Assembly (NCBI RefSeq): GCF_000381025.1
Contig: NZ_KB905815.1
Span: 1 to 64,000 of the forward strand
Source: Streptomyces sulphureus DSM 40104
GTDB taxonomy: Bacteria > Actinomycetota > Actinomycetes > Streptomycetales > Streptomycetaceae
Reading direction: 5' to 3'
DNA: 64,000 nt
The position numbers and the translations under genes were made by a program. Every line of letters starts with the position of its first letter. Position 1 is the first letter of the stretch. This document shows positions 24,665-32,772 of this stretch, piece after piece. The notes under the pieces were generated by a model. That model was not told where the DNA came from, searched no databases, and saw only the letters and a program-made list of their open reading frames with translations.

Positions 24665-26194
24665 GTGGATTCCAGACCTTCCAGACGTAGACGCGCCCTG
24701 GCGATGCCGCTCGGGCTCGCGCTGACCGCGACGCTCGGCCTGACCGGAGCGGCTGCCGCCAGCGCGCAGGGGTCGGCGGACGCCGCACCCGCCAAGACCG
24801 GCGAGAAGCTGAGCTACGTCGTCAACACCGGTACGGACGCGCGTACCGTCAAGCGCGTCAAGAAGGAGGTCGCCGCAGGCGGCGGAAGCGTCGTCGCGAC
24901 GTACCAGAAGATCGGCGTGATCGTCGCACACTCGGAGAACCCGAAGTTCGGCGAGCAGATGCGCGCCCTCGACGACGTCGACTCCGCCGGAGCGACGCGC
25001 ACCGCCCCGCTCAAGGCTGCGGGGACGACCGACGTCGGCAAGCCGAAGTTCGTCGACGAGGCCAAGGCGTCCGCCACCGCCAAGGCGAAGGCCGCGGGCG
25101 AGGAGCCGCTCGAACCGCTCCAGTGGGACAAGCGCGCCCTCAAGGCCGACGAGGCGAACAAGATCAGCGAGGGCAGCAAGAAGGTCACCGTCGGCGTCAT
25201 CGACACCGGCGTCGACGACACGCACCCGGACCTGGCGCCCAACTTCGCGGCGAAGCAGTCCGCCAACTGCGTCGGCGGCAAGGCCGACACCTCCAAGGGC
25301 GCATGGCGCCCCTACGACAAGGCCGAGGACTACCACGGCACGCACGTCGCGGGCATCATCGCCGCGGCGCGCAACGGCCAGGGCGTCGCCGGCGTCGCGC
25401 CGGGCGTCGACGTCGCGGCGATCAAGGTGAGCGAGCCGACCTCGTCGCTCTTCTACGCCGAGGCCGTCGTCTGCGGCATGGTCTTCGCCGGCGACAACGG
25501 CATCGACGTCACCAACAACAGCTACTACGTCGACCCGTGGCAGTTCACCTGCCAGGACGAGGACGACCAGAAGGCGATCTTCGACGCGGTCAACCGCGCC
25601 ACCCGCTACGCCGAGAACAAGGGCACCGCGCACGTCACCTCGGCGGGCAACTCCTCGCTGGACCTGGCGGCGCCCGAGCTCGCCGACGACACCAGTCCCA
25701 ACGACTCGGAGCCGGTCGAGCGCACCGTCGACACCTCGGTCTGCAAGGACCTGCCCGCGCAGCTCTCCAACACGGTGTCGGTGGGCGCGTCCGGCGCGGA
25801 GAACCTCAAGTCGTACTACTCCAACTACGGCATGGACGAGATCGACGTCACCGCCCCCGGCGGCGACCGCCGCTACCAGACGCCCGAAGCCCCCGCGAAG
25901 GACGGCGGCGTCCTCTCGACGATGCCCGACGGCGAGTACGCGTACCTCCAGGGCACCTCGATGGCCGGCCCGCAGGTCGCCGGCGTCATGGCGCTGCTGA
26001 AGAGCGAGCACCCGAAGTCCAGCCCGCAGGAGCTGCGTTGGCTGCTGAAGGCGCAGGCGGAGACCCTCCCCTGCCCCGAGGACTACGACCCGGACGGCGA
26101 GGGCACCTACGCCGCGAAGTGCACGGGTCTGCCCGGCAGCAACAGCTTCAACGGCCACGGCCTCGCGGACGCGCTCGCCGCGGTCACCGAGTGA
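24665..26194 (+). CDS. Secreted subtilisin-like serine peptidase (S8)
   Basis: A 509-residue exported protease. An arginine-rich signal (SRPSRRRRALAMPLGLALTA, then a hydrophobic stretch ending AAAASA) directs export; the RR cluster leaves a Tat route possible. A propeptide-like region (~35-160) precedes the S8 domain. The catalytic triad is Asp180 (VIDTGVDDTHPD), His224 (HGTHVAG) and Ser432 (GTSMAGPQ), with the oxyanion Asn in TSAGNSS. GTG 24665 is preferred over GTG 24635 because GGAG lies 5 nt upstream. A strong terminator follows. Confidence 0.94.
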   Translation: MDSRPSRRRRALAMPLGLALTATLGLTGAAAASAQGSADAAPAKTGEKLSYVVNTGTDARTVKRVKKEVAAGGGSVVATYQKIGVIVAHSENPKFGEQMRALDDVDSAGATRTAPLKAAGTTDVGKPKFVDEAKASATAKAKAAGEEPLEPLQWDKRALKADEANKISEGSKKVTVGVIDTGVDDTHPDLAPNFAAKQSANCVGGKADTSKGAWRPYDKAEDYHGTHVAGIIAAARNGQGVAGVAPGVDVAAIKVSEPTSSLFYAEAVVCGMVFAGDNGIDVTNNSYYVDPWQFTCQDEDDQKAIFDAVNRATRYAENKGTAHVTSAGNSSLDLAAPELADDTSPNDSEPVERTVDTSVCKDLPAQLSNTVSVGASGAENLKSYYSNYGMDEIDVTAPGGDRRYQTPEAPAKDGGVLSTMPDGEYAYLQGTSMAGPQVAGVMALLKSEHPKSSPQELRWLLKAQAETLPCPEDYDPDGEGTYAAKCTGLPGSNSFNGHGLADALAAVTE

Positions 26195-26230
26195 CGGTCT
26201 GAACGCCCCGGTCTCCGGGGAGCACCACAG

Positions 26231-26262
26231 CGGAGGGGTGGAGCCACGGCTCCGCCCCTCCG
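26231..26262. terminator. Bidirectional hairpin, protease / sterol desaturase
   Basis: CGGAGGGGTGGAGCC (26231-26245) and GGCTCCGCCCCTCCG (26248-26262) pair over 15 positions with one G-U; the 2-nt apex means inner pairs open. It lies between convergent genes ending at 26194 and 26301. Confidence 0.75.
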
Positions 26263-26300
26263 TCGCACGTCCAAGTCCCTTGCATCGCAAGGTGGTTGAC

Positions 26301-27200
26301 TCAGCCTTTCGCCGGCTTCTGCTCGGCCCGCGGCTCCGCGGCACCGGTCTCGGCGGGCCGCGCCCGGACCTCCGGCTGCCATCCGGGGCCGCGGAAGAGC
26401 CGCCCCGCGCGCTCCCGCCAGCCGTGCGCCGCGCGCAGGTCGCGGCCGATGGCGACGTACTCGTGGGTGGCCACGCGCAGCGGGTTGTAGGTGTCGATGT
26501 TCTTCGTCAGGCCGAAGACGCACGGCTCGGTCTCCGGCGTGAAGCTGCCGAAGAGGCGGTCCCAGACGATGAGGATGCCGCCGAAGTTCCGGTCGAGGTA
26601 GCCGCCTTGGGAGGCGTGGTGCACTCGGTGGTGCGACGGCGTGTTGAAGAGCCATTCGACGGGGCGCGGCAGCCTGCCCACCCGCTCGGTGTGCACCCAG
26701 AACTGGTAGACGAGGTTCGCCGACGAGCAGAAGGCGAGAGCGGCCGGGTGGACGCCGAGTGCGATCAGCGGCAGGTAGAACGGCCAGACGCTCCAGCTCG
26801 TCCACGGCTGCCGCAGCGCGGTCGTGAAGTTGAACTTCCGGCTGGAGTGGTGGACGACGTGGCACGCCCACAGGATGCGCACGACGTGGTGGCCGCGGTG
26901 CGACCAGTAGTAGAAGAAGTCCTGGGCGAGGAGCATCAGCGGCAGCGACCACCACGCGATCGGCACCCGGAGCGGGGTGAGTTCGTACACGGCCGCGTAG
27001 ACCGCGACGATCGGTATCTTCCACAGCGCGTCGAAGACGAGGCTCCCCACGCCCATGGTGACGCTGGTGGCGGCGTCCTTGGCCTCGTATCCGGCGGCGT
27101 CCTCGTCGGGGCGGAGCCGGTAGCCGACCATCTCGACCACGGTGAGGAGGACGAAGGCGGGGACCGACCAGAGCACGACATCGGGCAGGTTGGCTGGCAT
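26301..27200 (-). CDS. Fatty acid hydroxylase/sterol desaturase-family membrane enzyme
   Basis: A 299-residue integral membrane di-iron oxygenase. Four or five helices and the three histidine clusters of the family: HRGHH, HVVHHSS and HHRVHHA, followed by NFGGILIVWDRLFGSF. Bacterial members act on lipids, carotenoids or hopanoids; the substrate is not deducible, and no lipid-modifying genes adjoin. Likely leaderless: TACCGT lies 6 nt before the ATG. The C-terminal 25 residues are Ala/Glu/Pro-rich and probably disordered. Confidence 0.92.
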   Translation of the reverse strand: MPANLPDVVLWSVPAFVLLTVVEMVGYRLRPDEDAAGYEAKDAATSVTMGVGSLVFDALWKIPIVAVYAAVYELTPLRVPIAWWSLPLMLLAQDFFYYWSHRGHHVVRILWACHVVHHSSRKFNFTTALRQPWTSWSVWPFYLPLIALGVHPAALAFCSSANLVYQFWVHTERVGRLPRPVEWLFNTPSHHRVHHASQGGYLDRNFGGILIVWDRLFGSFTPETEPCVFGLTKNIDTYNPLRVATHEYVAIGRDLRAAHGWRERAGRLFRGPGWQPEVRARPAETGAAEPRAEQKPAKG

Positions 27201-27206
27201 GCCAGC

Positions 27207-27212
27207 ACGGTA
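27207..27212 (-). promoter_or_regulatory. -10 box of a leaderless transcript (sterol desaturase gene)
   Basis: TACCGT on the minus strand ends 6 nt before the ATG at 27200; there is no ribosome binding site. Confidence 0.55.
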
Positions 27213-27411
27213 GAGCTGCGCCCCGCGGGCCCACCAGGGGTCGTTACCGAGGAGTACGGAAACCTCTCCCCCGCCGACGAACTCCCGTGCGTCCGACCGG
27301 GGTTGGACGATGGTGCACGGGCGCCTGACGGCACGCCGTACGCGCGTTGCGTCGCCCGTGGGAGGGACGGGGGTGCGGCACTGTCAGTAGCGCCCCGTAT
27401 TCTCTGGGACC

Positions 27412-28425
27412 ATGCTCGACAAGCACACGGCACCCTCCGAAGGGACGGCCCCCCGCACCGTCCCCGCGCAGCCCGCCGCCCCGCACTGGCCCGCGGCCTA
27501 CCCGCACGGCTACGCGGTCGTGGACGTCGAGACCACCGGCCTCGCCAAGGACGACCGCATAGTCTCCGCCGCCGTCTACCGCGTCGACGCCAGAGGCGAG
27601 ATCGAGGACCACTGGTACACACAGGTCAACCCCGAACGCGACCCCGGGCCCACCTGGATTCACGGCCTCACCGCCGAAGAGCTCGCCCGTGCCCCGCGGT
27701 TCGCCGAGATCGCGGAGGAGTTCGCCGAACGCCTTGCCGACCGCGTGCTCGTGGCGCACAACGCCGTCTTCGACTGGTCGATGATCGCCCGCGAGTTCGC
27801 GCGAGCGAAGCGGACGGCGCCGGTCAACCGCCGCCTGTGCACCATCGCGCTCTCCAAGGAGCTCCGACTGCCGCTCCCCAACCACAAGTTGGAGTCGCTC
27901 GCCGCGCACTTCGGCGTCGTCCAGCAGCACGCACACCACGCCCTCGACGACGCGCGCGTGCTCGCCGAGGTCTTCCGCCCCAGCCTCCACCAGGCCGCGG
28001 CGCAGGAGACGCAGTTGCCGCTCCTCGCCTGCCGCCCCCTCACCGAGTGGTCCGACCCGGTCGTCCGCGGCACCTCCAGCGGCGGACGCCCGTACGGCCA
28101 CGGCTGGCGCCCGTCGAGGAAGCGCCCCGCCTGTCCCTTCCCCAACCCGGGGCGGTACCAGCCGGGCGGCTGCCTCGTCCAGGGGATGCGGGTGGCGATC
28201 TCCGGCGACACCACCGTCGACCGCGAACTCCTGGAGGACCGCGCGATCGAGGCCGGGCTGCACATCTCGGGCAGCGTCTCGCGCCTCACCAGCCTCCTCG
28301 TCACCAACGACCCCGAGGCCGCCACCTCCAAGACGACGAAGGCCCGCACCTTCGGCACCCCGGTCGTCGACGAGGCCGCGTTCAGCCAACTCCTCCAGAC
28401 GGTGGCCCCAGCGCCGAACCGCTGA
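27412..28425 (+). CDS. DnaQ-type 3'-5' exonuclease with C-terminal BRCT-like domain
   Basis: A 337-residue protein. The DEDD exonuclease domain (~33-195) has Exo I VVDVETTGL, Exo II AHNAVFDWSM and Exo III HHALDDARV (DEDDh type). A linker with a Cys/His-containing patch (RKRPACPFPNPGRYQPGG) leads to a BRCT-like domain (~255-330; GMRVAISGDTTVDRELLEDR, SRLTSLLVTND). Such fusions may proofread or trim DNA at damage sites. ATG 27412 lies 8 nt after TATTCT and lacks a ribosome site, so it is probably leaderless. SURF1 gene follows 25 nt later. Confidence 0.9.
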   Translation: MLDKHTAPSEGTAPRTVPAQPAAPHWPAAYPHGYAVVDVETTGLAKDDRIVSAAVYRVDARGEIEDHWYTQVNPERDPGPTWIHGLTAEELARAPRFAEIAEEFAERLADRVLVAHNAVFDWSMIAREFARAKRTAPVNRRLCTIALSKELRLPLPNHKLESLAAHFGVVQQHAHHALDDARVLAEVFRPSLHQAAAQETQLPLLACRPLTEWSDPVVRGTSSGGRPYGHGWRPSRKRPACPFPNPGRYQPGGCLVQGMRVAISGDTTVDRELLEDRAIEAGLHISGSVSRLTSLLVTNDPEAATSKTTKARTFGTPVVDEAAFSQLLQTVAPAPNR

Positions 28426-28450
28426 CACCCTTTGGGTACGGTCATGGAGT

Positions 28451-29290
28451 GTGTACCGCTTCCTGCTGACCCGCCAATGGGTCGCACTCACCCTCCTCGG
28501 GCTCCTGCTGATCCCGGTGATGATCAAACTGGGCTTCTGGCAGTACCACCGCCACGAGGACAGAGTCGCCAGGAACGACCAGGTCGCGGCGGCGCTCGCC
28601 GCCCCCGCCGTCCCCGTCGACCGGCTCACAGGCGTCGGTGAAGGCCCCGCCAAACAGGCGAAGTTCCGCACCGTCACCGCCGAGGGCCGCTACGACACCG
28701 CGCACGAGGTGCTGGTACGCCACCGCACGGGCCCCGACGAGCAGACGATCGGCTACTTCGTCGTCACCCCGCTCGTCCGCGCCGACGGCACCGCTGTCCT
28801 CGTCAACCGCGGCTGGTTCGAGGGCGACGGGGACCAGACCAAGCAGCAGGAGGCCCCCGCCCCGCCGTCCGGCGAGGTCGAGGTGACCGGTCGCGTCATG
28901 CCCGACGAGACGACCGAGGCCAGCGGCATCCGGGACACCAAGGGCCTGCCCGACGGCCAGGTGATGCTGATCAACAGCGGGCAGCGCGCCGCGGACCTCG
29001 AGGGGCCGCTCCTCGGCGGCTACGTGCAGTTGGAGAAGAGCACACCGACGGGCGGCAGCGGCCAGCCCGAGGTGCTCCCCGAACCCGACCACAGCGGAAT
29101 CGGCCCGCACATGGCGTACGCGATCCAGTGGTGGCTCTTCACCGGCGCCGTGCCCGTCGGCTGGGTGGTGCTCCTGCGGCGCGAGTTGAAGGAGCAGGCG
29201 GCCCCCGGCACCGGGACGACGGCCGAGGCGTCGCCACCGCCCGAGGCGGACGGGCCGGCGCCGCAACCCGCGCAGGAGAGCGCCCGGTAG
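28451..29290 (+). CDS. SURF1-family cytochrome oxidase assembly protein
   Basis: A 279-residue membrane protein helping assembly of aa3-type cytochrome c oxidase. It has the SURF1 pattern: N-terminal helix (WVALTLLGLLLIPVMIKLGF) followed by WQYHRHEDR, an extracytoplasmic domain with GRYD, GYFVVTPL and VLVNRGWF, and a C-terminal helix with HMAYAIQWWLF and a conserved positive end. The tail is Pro/Ala-rich. GTG 28451 is 8 nt after TACGGT, again leaderless-like. Confidence 0.93.
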   Translation: MYRFLLTRQWVALTLLGLLLIPVMIKLGFWQYHRHEDRVARNDQVAAALAAPAVPVDRLTGVGEGPAKQAKFRTVTAEGRYDTAHEVLVRHRTGPDEQTIGYFVVTPLVRADGTAVLVNRGWFEGDGDQTKQQEAPAPPSGEVEVTGRVMPDETTEASGIRDTKGLPDGQVMLINSGQRAADLEGPLLGGYVQLEKSTPTGGSGQPEVLPEPDHSGIGPHMAYAIQWWLFTGAVPVGWVVLLRRELKEQAAPGTGTTAEASPPPEADGPAPQPAQESAR

Positions 29291-29337
29291 CGCGGACCCC
29301 GTGACGCGCGCCGTACACCGTGGAGGAGACTGCTCCC

Positions 29338-30099
29338 ATGGATCTTGGACTGAGCAACCGCGTCTACATCGTCACCGGGGGCACCCGCGGCCTCGGTTTC
29401 GCCACCGCACGGCAACTCGTCTCCGAGGGCGCCAAGGTGGTCGTCTCCGGGCGGACGGAGCAGGCGGCCGGTGACGCGGCCGAGGCGCTCGGCGCGGACT
29501 CGGCCGTCGGCGTCGCCGCCGACAACGCCGCCGAGGACACCCCCGACCGCCTCATCGCCGCGGCCCGCGAACGGTTCGGCGGCTTCGACGGCGTCCTCGT
29601 CAGCGTCGGCGGCCCGCAGGCCGGGCTCCCCGCCGACCAACTCACCGACGAGCAGTGGCGTTCCGCCTTCGAGACGGTCTTCCTGGGCGCCGTCCGCCTC
29701 GCCCGCGCCGCGGTGCAGGAGCTTGGCGAAGGAGGCGTCGTCGCGTTCGTCCTCTCCGGCTCCGTGCGGGAGCCGATCGGCGGCCTCACCCTTTCCAACG
29801 GCCTGCGCCCCGGGCTCGCCGGTTTCGCGAAGACCCTCGCCAACGAGGCGGGCCCGCGCGGCATCCGCGTCCTCGGCCTCCTGCCGGGCCGCATCGCGAC
29901 CGAGCGCATCACCTACCTCGACTCGGTCAGCGGCGACGCCGACGCGGCGCGCTCCCGCCAGGAGTCCGGCATCCCGCTCCGCCGCTACGGCACCCCCGAG
30001 GAGTTCGGCCGCACCGCGACGTTCGTCCTCTCCCCCGCCGCCTCCTACCTCACCGGCGTGATGCTCCCGGTCGACGGCGGCAGCCTCCACGCGATCTGA
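29338..30099 (+). CDS. SDR-family protein lacking the usual catalytic Tyr/Lys
   Basis: A 253-residue Rossmann-fold protein. The cofactor motif is TGGTRGLGFATA (residues 13-24). In place of the N-x-A-G motif it has SVGGPQ, and at the place of Y-x3-K it reads LSNGLRPGLAGFAKTLANE, so the catalytic Tyr and Lys are absent, while the serine (SGSVRE) remains. This matches the atypical SDR subgroup related to 3-oxoacyl-ACP reductases that lacks a perfect tetrad. It may bind a nucleotide without classical reductase chemistry or use other residues. ATG 29338 has GGAGGAG 9 nt upstream; a perfect terminator follows. Confidence 0.85.
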   Translation: MDLGLSNRVYIVTGGTRGLGFATARQLVSEGAKVVVSGRTEQAAGDAAEALGADSAVGVAADNAAEDTPDRLIAAARERFGGFDGVLVSVGGPQAGLPADQLTDEQWRSAFETVFLGAVRLARAAVQELGEGGVVAFVLSGSVREPIGGLTLSNGLRPGLAGFAKTLANEAGPRGIRVLGLLPGRIATERITYLDSVSGDADAARSRQESGIPLRRYGTPEEFGRTATFVLSPAASYLTGVMLPVDGGSLHAI

Positions 30100-30107
30100 G
30101 GCACGCG

Positions 30108-30147
30108 GCCCCCGGCACGCGCCGATGTCGAGGCGCGTGCCGGGGGC
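30108..30147 (+). terminator. Strong hairpin terminator after the SDR gene
   Basis: GCCCCCGGCACGCGCC (30108-30123) pairs perfectly with GGCGCGTGCCGGGGGC (30132-30147), 16 bp with an 8-nt loop. It may also serve the convergent amaP-like gene. Confidence 0.8.
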
Positions 30148-30152
30148 TCCGC

Positions 30153-30779
30153 CTAACTCACGCGCTCCGCACGGTGCTTGGAGCTGCGCAGCCGTACCTC
30201 GGCCGGCAGCTCCTCCAGCCCGGCCGAGGTACGCGCACGCGTCAGCGCCCCGGTGCGGAGCCGCACCATCTCGGGACCCGGCTCCGCGTGCGCCGCCAGC
30301 GTCAGCCCCACGCGCACCCGCGGCCGGCGCCGCTTGCCGAGCAGCACCGCACGGGCCCGGTCGACCCCTGGCAACTCCTCGGCGTCGGCGGCGAGTACGT
30401 TCTCCAGCGCTCTGCCCCGCAGCAACGCGGCCGACCTCTCTGCGGCAGGACCCGCCTCGCCCTCGGCGCCCGGCGTCTCGACGAGCACCTCCTTGAGCCG
30501 GTGCTGCCGCAGTTGTGCCAGCAGCCACCACAGCGAGAGCACGACGAGGAGCCCGAGCACGGCGAAGACCACGGGCCACCACCATCCCTCGCCCGTCCAC
30601 CGCGTCCGGTCCTGCTCCGAGAGCACCGCGTCCCCGCCCACGCGCCACGGCCACCACGAGGGCATCGAGAACCCCCAGCGGTACGGCAGGTCGAGGCCGC
30701 CGACGAGAGCGCCGAGGCCGAGTACGAGCAGCACCAGCCCGATCACCCCGACGACGACCCGGTTCACGATCCGCAGCAT
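30153..30779 (-). CDS. amaP: Alkaline-shock-response membrane anchor protein AmaP-like
   Basis: A 208-residue protein with two transmembrane helices (VVVGVIGLVLLVLGLGALVG; WWPVVFAVLGLLVVLSLWWL) separated by an extracytoplasmic loop, and a cytoplasmic C-terminal domain (RALENVLAADAEELPGVDRA, then RPRVRVGLTLAAH). This is the layout of AmaP, which in Staphylococcus aureus tethers Asp23 to the membrane. ATG 30779 has GGAGG with 7-nt spacing. It is the last gene of the five-gene Asp23 operon. The C-terminal domain has the same beta-strand/helix plan as Asp23. Confidence 0.88.
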   Translation of the reverse strand: MLRIVNRVVVGVIGLVLLVLGLGALVGGLDLPYRWGFSMPSWWPWRVGGDAVLSEQDRTRWTGEGWWWPVVFAVLGLLVVLSLWWLLAQLRQHRLKEVLVETPGAEGEAGPAAERSAALLRGRALENVLAADAEELPGVDRARAVLLGKRRRPRVRVGLTLAAHAEPGPEMVRLRTGALTRARTSAGLEELPAEVRLRSSKHRAERVS

Positions 30780-30795
30780 GGTTCCCGCCTCCGCC

Positions 30796-31437
30796 TCATC
30801 GCTTCGCCGGACGTCGGACGCGGACCGAAAGGGAGAGCGGCCGGTCGAGCCCCAGCTGCCTGATCCCCTCGTCCAGCGCGGCGTCCACGTCGGCCCGGAC
30901 GAGGTCCAGGTCCCGGAAGTGCGCTTCCGCCCGCGCCCGCACCTTCCCGCGTCCGACCAGCACGCGCACCGACTGCACCCCGGAGACGTCCATCGCCCGG
31001 TCGCGCAGCACCAGTTCGGCCGCGCTCCGCTCCAGCCCCGCACGCACCTCGGGCGACTCCCTCCGCATCGAGAGCACCGTCCGCAGCCCGGGGGTGAGCG
31101 CCATGACGATCAGCACCACTCCGAGCAGCGCCGCGAACGACGCCCCCGCGAGGACGGGGACGCTGTCGATGCGGGTGGCCGCCAGCTCCTCGGCGAGCGA
31201 GCGCCGCCAGGACATCGCCTGCTGCCGCGCGCGCACGGCGGCGACGTCGTAGAGAAGCAGCCCGGACGCCGCCAGGATCAGCAGCGCGAGGAGGGCGGCG
31301 GGGACGCGTCTCGCCGACCAGAAGCGCCCACCCCGCCGGGCGGGTGCCTCGGGGTCGTAGACCGCGGAGGAGGCCGACTGCTCCAGCCCGCCCGCGGGCG
31401 GGTACGCCTTCTCCAACGTGACGTGCTCGTCGCTCAT
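30796..31437 (-). CDS. DUF6286-type membrane protein of the Asp23 operon
   Basis: A 213-residue protein: soluble start, helix 1 (VPAALLALLILAASGLLLYD), an external segment (VRARQQAMSWRRSLAEELAA), helix 2 (AGASFAALLGVVLIVMALTP) and a cytoplasmic domain (ELVLRDRAMDVSGVQSVRVL, then RADVDAALDEGIRQLG). The architecture copies AmaP. Its ATG (31437) overlaps the stop of the second asp23 gene (ATGA), and amaP starts 16 nt after its end, so it is cotranscribed. It is probably a second membrane anchor for an Asp23 protein; this is inferred. Confidence 0.82.
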   Translation of the reverse strand: MSDEHVTLEKAYPPAGGLEQSASSAVYDPEAPARRGGRFWSARRVPAALLALLILAASGLLLYDVAAVRARQQAMSWRRSLAEELAATRIDSVPVLAGASFAALLGVVLIVMALTPGLRTVLSMRRESPEVRAGLERSAAELVLRDRAMDVSGVQSVRVLVGRGKVRARAEAHFRDLDLVRADVDAALDEGIRQLGLDRPLSLSVRVRRPAKR

Positions 31438-31802
31438 CTGACCCTCCCCGGAGCCTCGCCGTCGAGCTCGGCGGAGTGCAACCGCTCCACCTCGACGGAG
31501 ACGTCCGGCACGTCCATGCCGACAAGTTCCCTTACCCGCTTGGCGACTTGGCGACGCACCGCCCCGCACTGGGCCCCGATGTCGGACGGGTAGCCGAGCT
31601 CCAGCACGACGCGCACCCGCGCCGACCACTCCCGCACCGTCACGTCGGCGCCCGGCAGCCGCGCCGGCGGGTCCTGCTTCGTACGCGCACGCCCCGCCGG
31701 CCGCAGCGCCTCGCGCGCGGCCTGCGACGCGACCTTCGCGACGACGCGGTCGGAGACCTTCAGCGATCCCCGCTCCGCGCTCGGCACCTCACCCGGGTCC
31801 AC
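31434..31802 (-). CDS. Asp23/Gls24 family envelope-stress protein (second copy)
   Basis: A 122-residue Asp23-family protein: KVSDRVVAKVASQAAREALR, VTVREWSARVRVVLELGYPS, IGAQCGAVRRQVAKRVRELV and VSVEVERL follow the Asp23 pattern, though the usual glycine-rich segment is shortened. GTG 31802 has AGGAGG 9 nt upstream. It is the third gene of the operon and overlaps the DUF6286 gene by 4 nt. Asp23 proteins form membrane-associated clusters linked to envelope stress; function in Streptomyces is unknown. Confidence 0.87.
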   Translation of the reverse strand: MDPGEVPSAERGSLKVSDRVVAKVASQAAREALRPAGRARTKQDPPARLPGADVTVREWSARVRVVLELGYPSDIGAQCGAVRRQVAKRVRELVGMDVPDVSVEVERLHSAELDGEAPGRVR

Positions 31803-31847
31803 GGCACCACCCCTCCTTCCCAGCCCTGTACGTCCCGGCGCCGAACG

Positions 31848-32039
31848 TCACCTGCGTCGCCCGCCCTCGCGCGTCGAACGGAAGAACTCGCCCGGCTCCA
31901 GGTCGCCGTCGGCGAACCTGCCGGCGACGAATCCGATGGCGCCGAGCGCCGCAACAAGCAGGAAAGCGCCGAAGCCGCCGAAGTATCCGGCGAATCCCAG
32001 CGCCATACCGGCGAGCAAGCCGATAGCAGCCATGTTCAT
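31848..32039 (-). CDS. Small two-helix membrane protein (DUF2273-like)
   Basis: A 63-residue protein: MNMAAIGLLAGMALGFAGYF, then GAFLLVAALGAIGFVAGRFA form two short glycine-rich helices, ending in a charged tail (LEPGEFFRSTREGGRRR). Glycine-rich two-helix proteins of the DUF2273 type occur in Asp23 operons, and this one lies between two asp23 genes. GGAG lies about 10 nt before the ATG at 32039. Probably part of the membrane complex. Confidence 0.78.
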   Translation of the reverse strand: MNMAAIGLLAGMALGFAGYFGGFGAFLLVAALGAIGFVAGRFADGDLEPGEFFRSTREGGRRR

Positions 32040-32100
32040 GGTGTGCGCTCCTTCGCTGAAGTCGCCGGGCGGCGCACGTCGCGCGGCCCAGAGGCCGCGG

Positions 32101-32574
32101 TCACTGCAGCCGCGGCCGGTCCTCGTCCTCGTCCTCCTCGTCGGGGAGCTTCACGTCGCTCACCTCGATGTTCACCTCCACGACCTCCAGGCCGCTCATC
32201 CGCTCCACCGCCGAGACGATGTTCTCCCGCACGGCACGTGCGACGTCCGGGACGGAGACGCCGTACTCGACGACGATCTCCACGTCGAGCGCCGTCTGCA
32301 CCTCGCCGACCTCTGCCTTGACGCCGCGCGAGACCGACTTCCCGCCCGGGACCCGGTCCTTGACGGCGCCGAGGGTGCGCGCCAGGCCGCTGCCCATCGC
32401 GTGGACACCGGTGATGTCACGGGCCGCAAGCCCTGCGATCTTCTCGACGACGCCGTCGGCGATCGTCGTCCGGCCGCGCGCCGCCGGGTCTCCCCCGCCG
32501 CGGCGGGCGTACGTCCGCTCGCCGTCGCCTTCGCCGCGCTGTCGCTCGCCGGCCGCCGTTTCGCCTTCGGACAT
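32101..32574 (-). CDS. Asp23/Gls24 family envelope-stress protein (first copy)
   Basis: A 157-residue Asp23 homologue: ADGVVEKIAGLAARDITGVH, a glycine-containing segment (RTLGAVKDRVPGGKSVSRGV), TALDVEIVVEYGVSVPDVAR, VRENIVSAVERMSGLEVVEV and NIEVSDVKLP, with an acidic tail (DEEDEDED). The first 30 residues are charged and disordered. ATG 32574 has GGGG with 7-nt spacing. It heads the minus-strand operon asp23 / DUF2273 / asp23 / DUF6286 / amaP. A TAGTGT -10-like box lies at the complement of 32639-32644. Confidence 0.92.
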   Translation of the reverse strand: MSEGETAAGERQRGEGDGERTYARRGGGDPAARGRTTIADGVVEKIAGLAARDITGVHAMGSGLARTLGAVKDRVPGGKSVSRGVKAEVGEVQTALDVEIVVEYGVSVPDVARAVRENIVSAVERMSGLEVVEVNIEVSDVKLPDEEDEDEDRPRLQ

Positions 32575-32772
32575 GCCTGGGCCCCTTTCCGGGAATGTGG
32601 AGGACGTGCCTCGGCCCGCGCCTCGCCGTTCCGGTGCCACACTAAGCGTGCTCCGCCAGGCACGGCTCGCACATGCACGGCCGAAAGGGTGGCGCTGCCC
32701 GCCGGGTGGCCCCGGTGGGGCACTGTGGTGGTGACGCGGGGCGCGTCCGCACCGCGGAGAGGAGTGAGCCGG

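Noticed and set aside
24611..26344. 577-residue minus-strand ORF opposite the subtilase
   Set aside because: Mirror frame of a gene with an intact catalytic triad; low-complexity Val/Arg/Gly composition.
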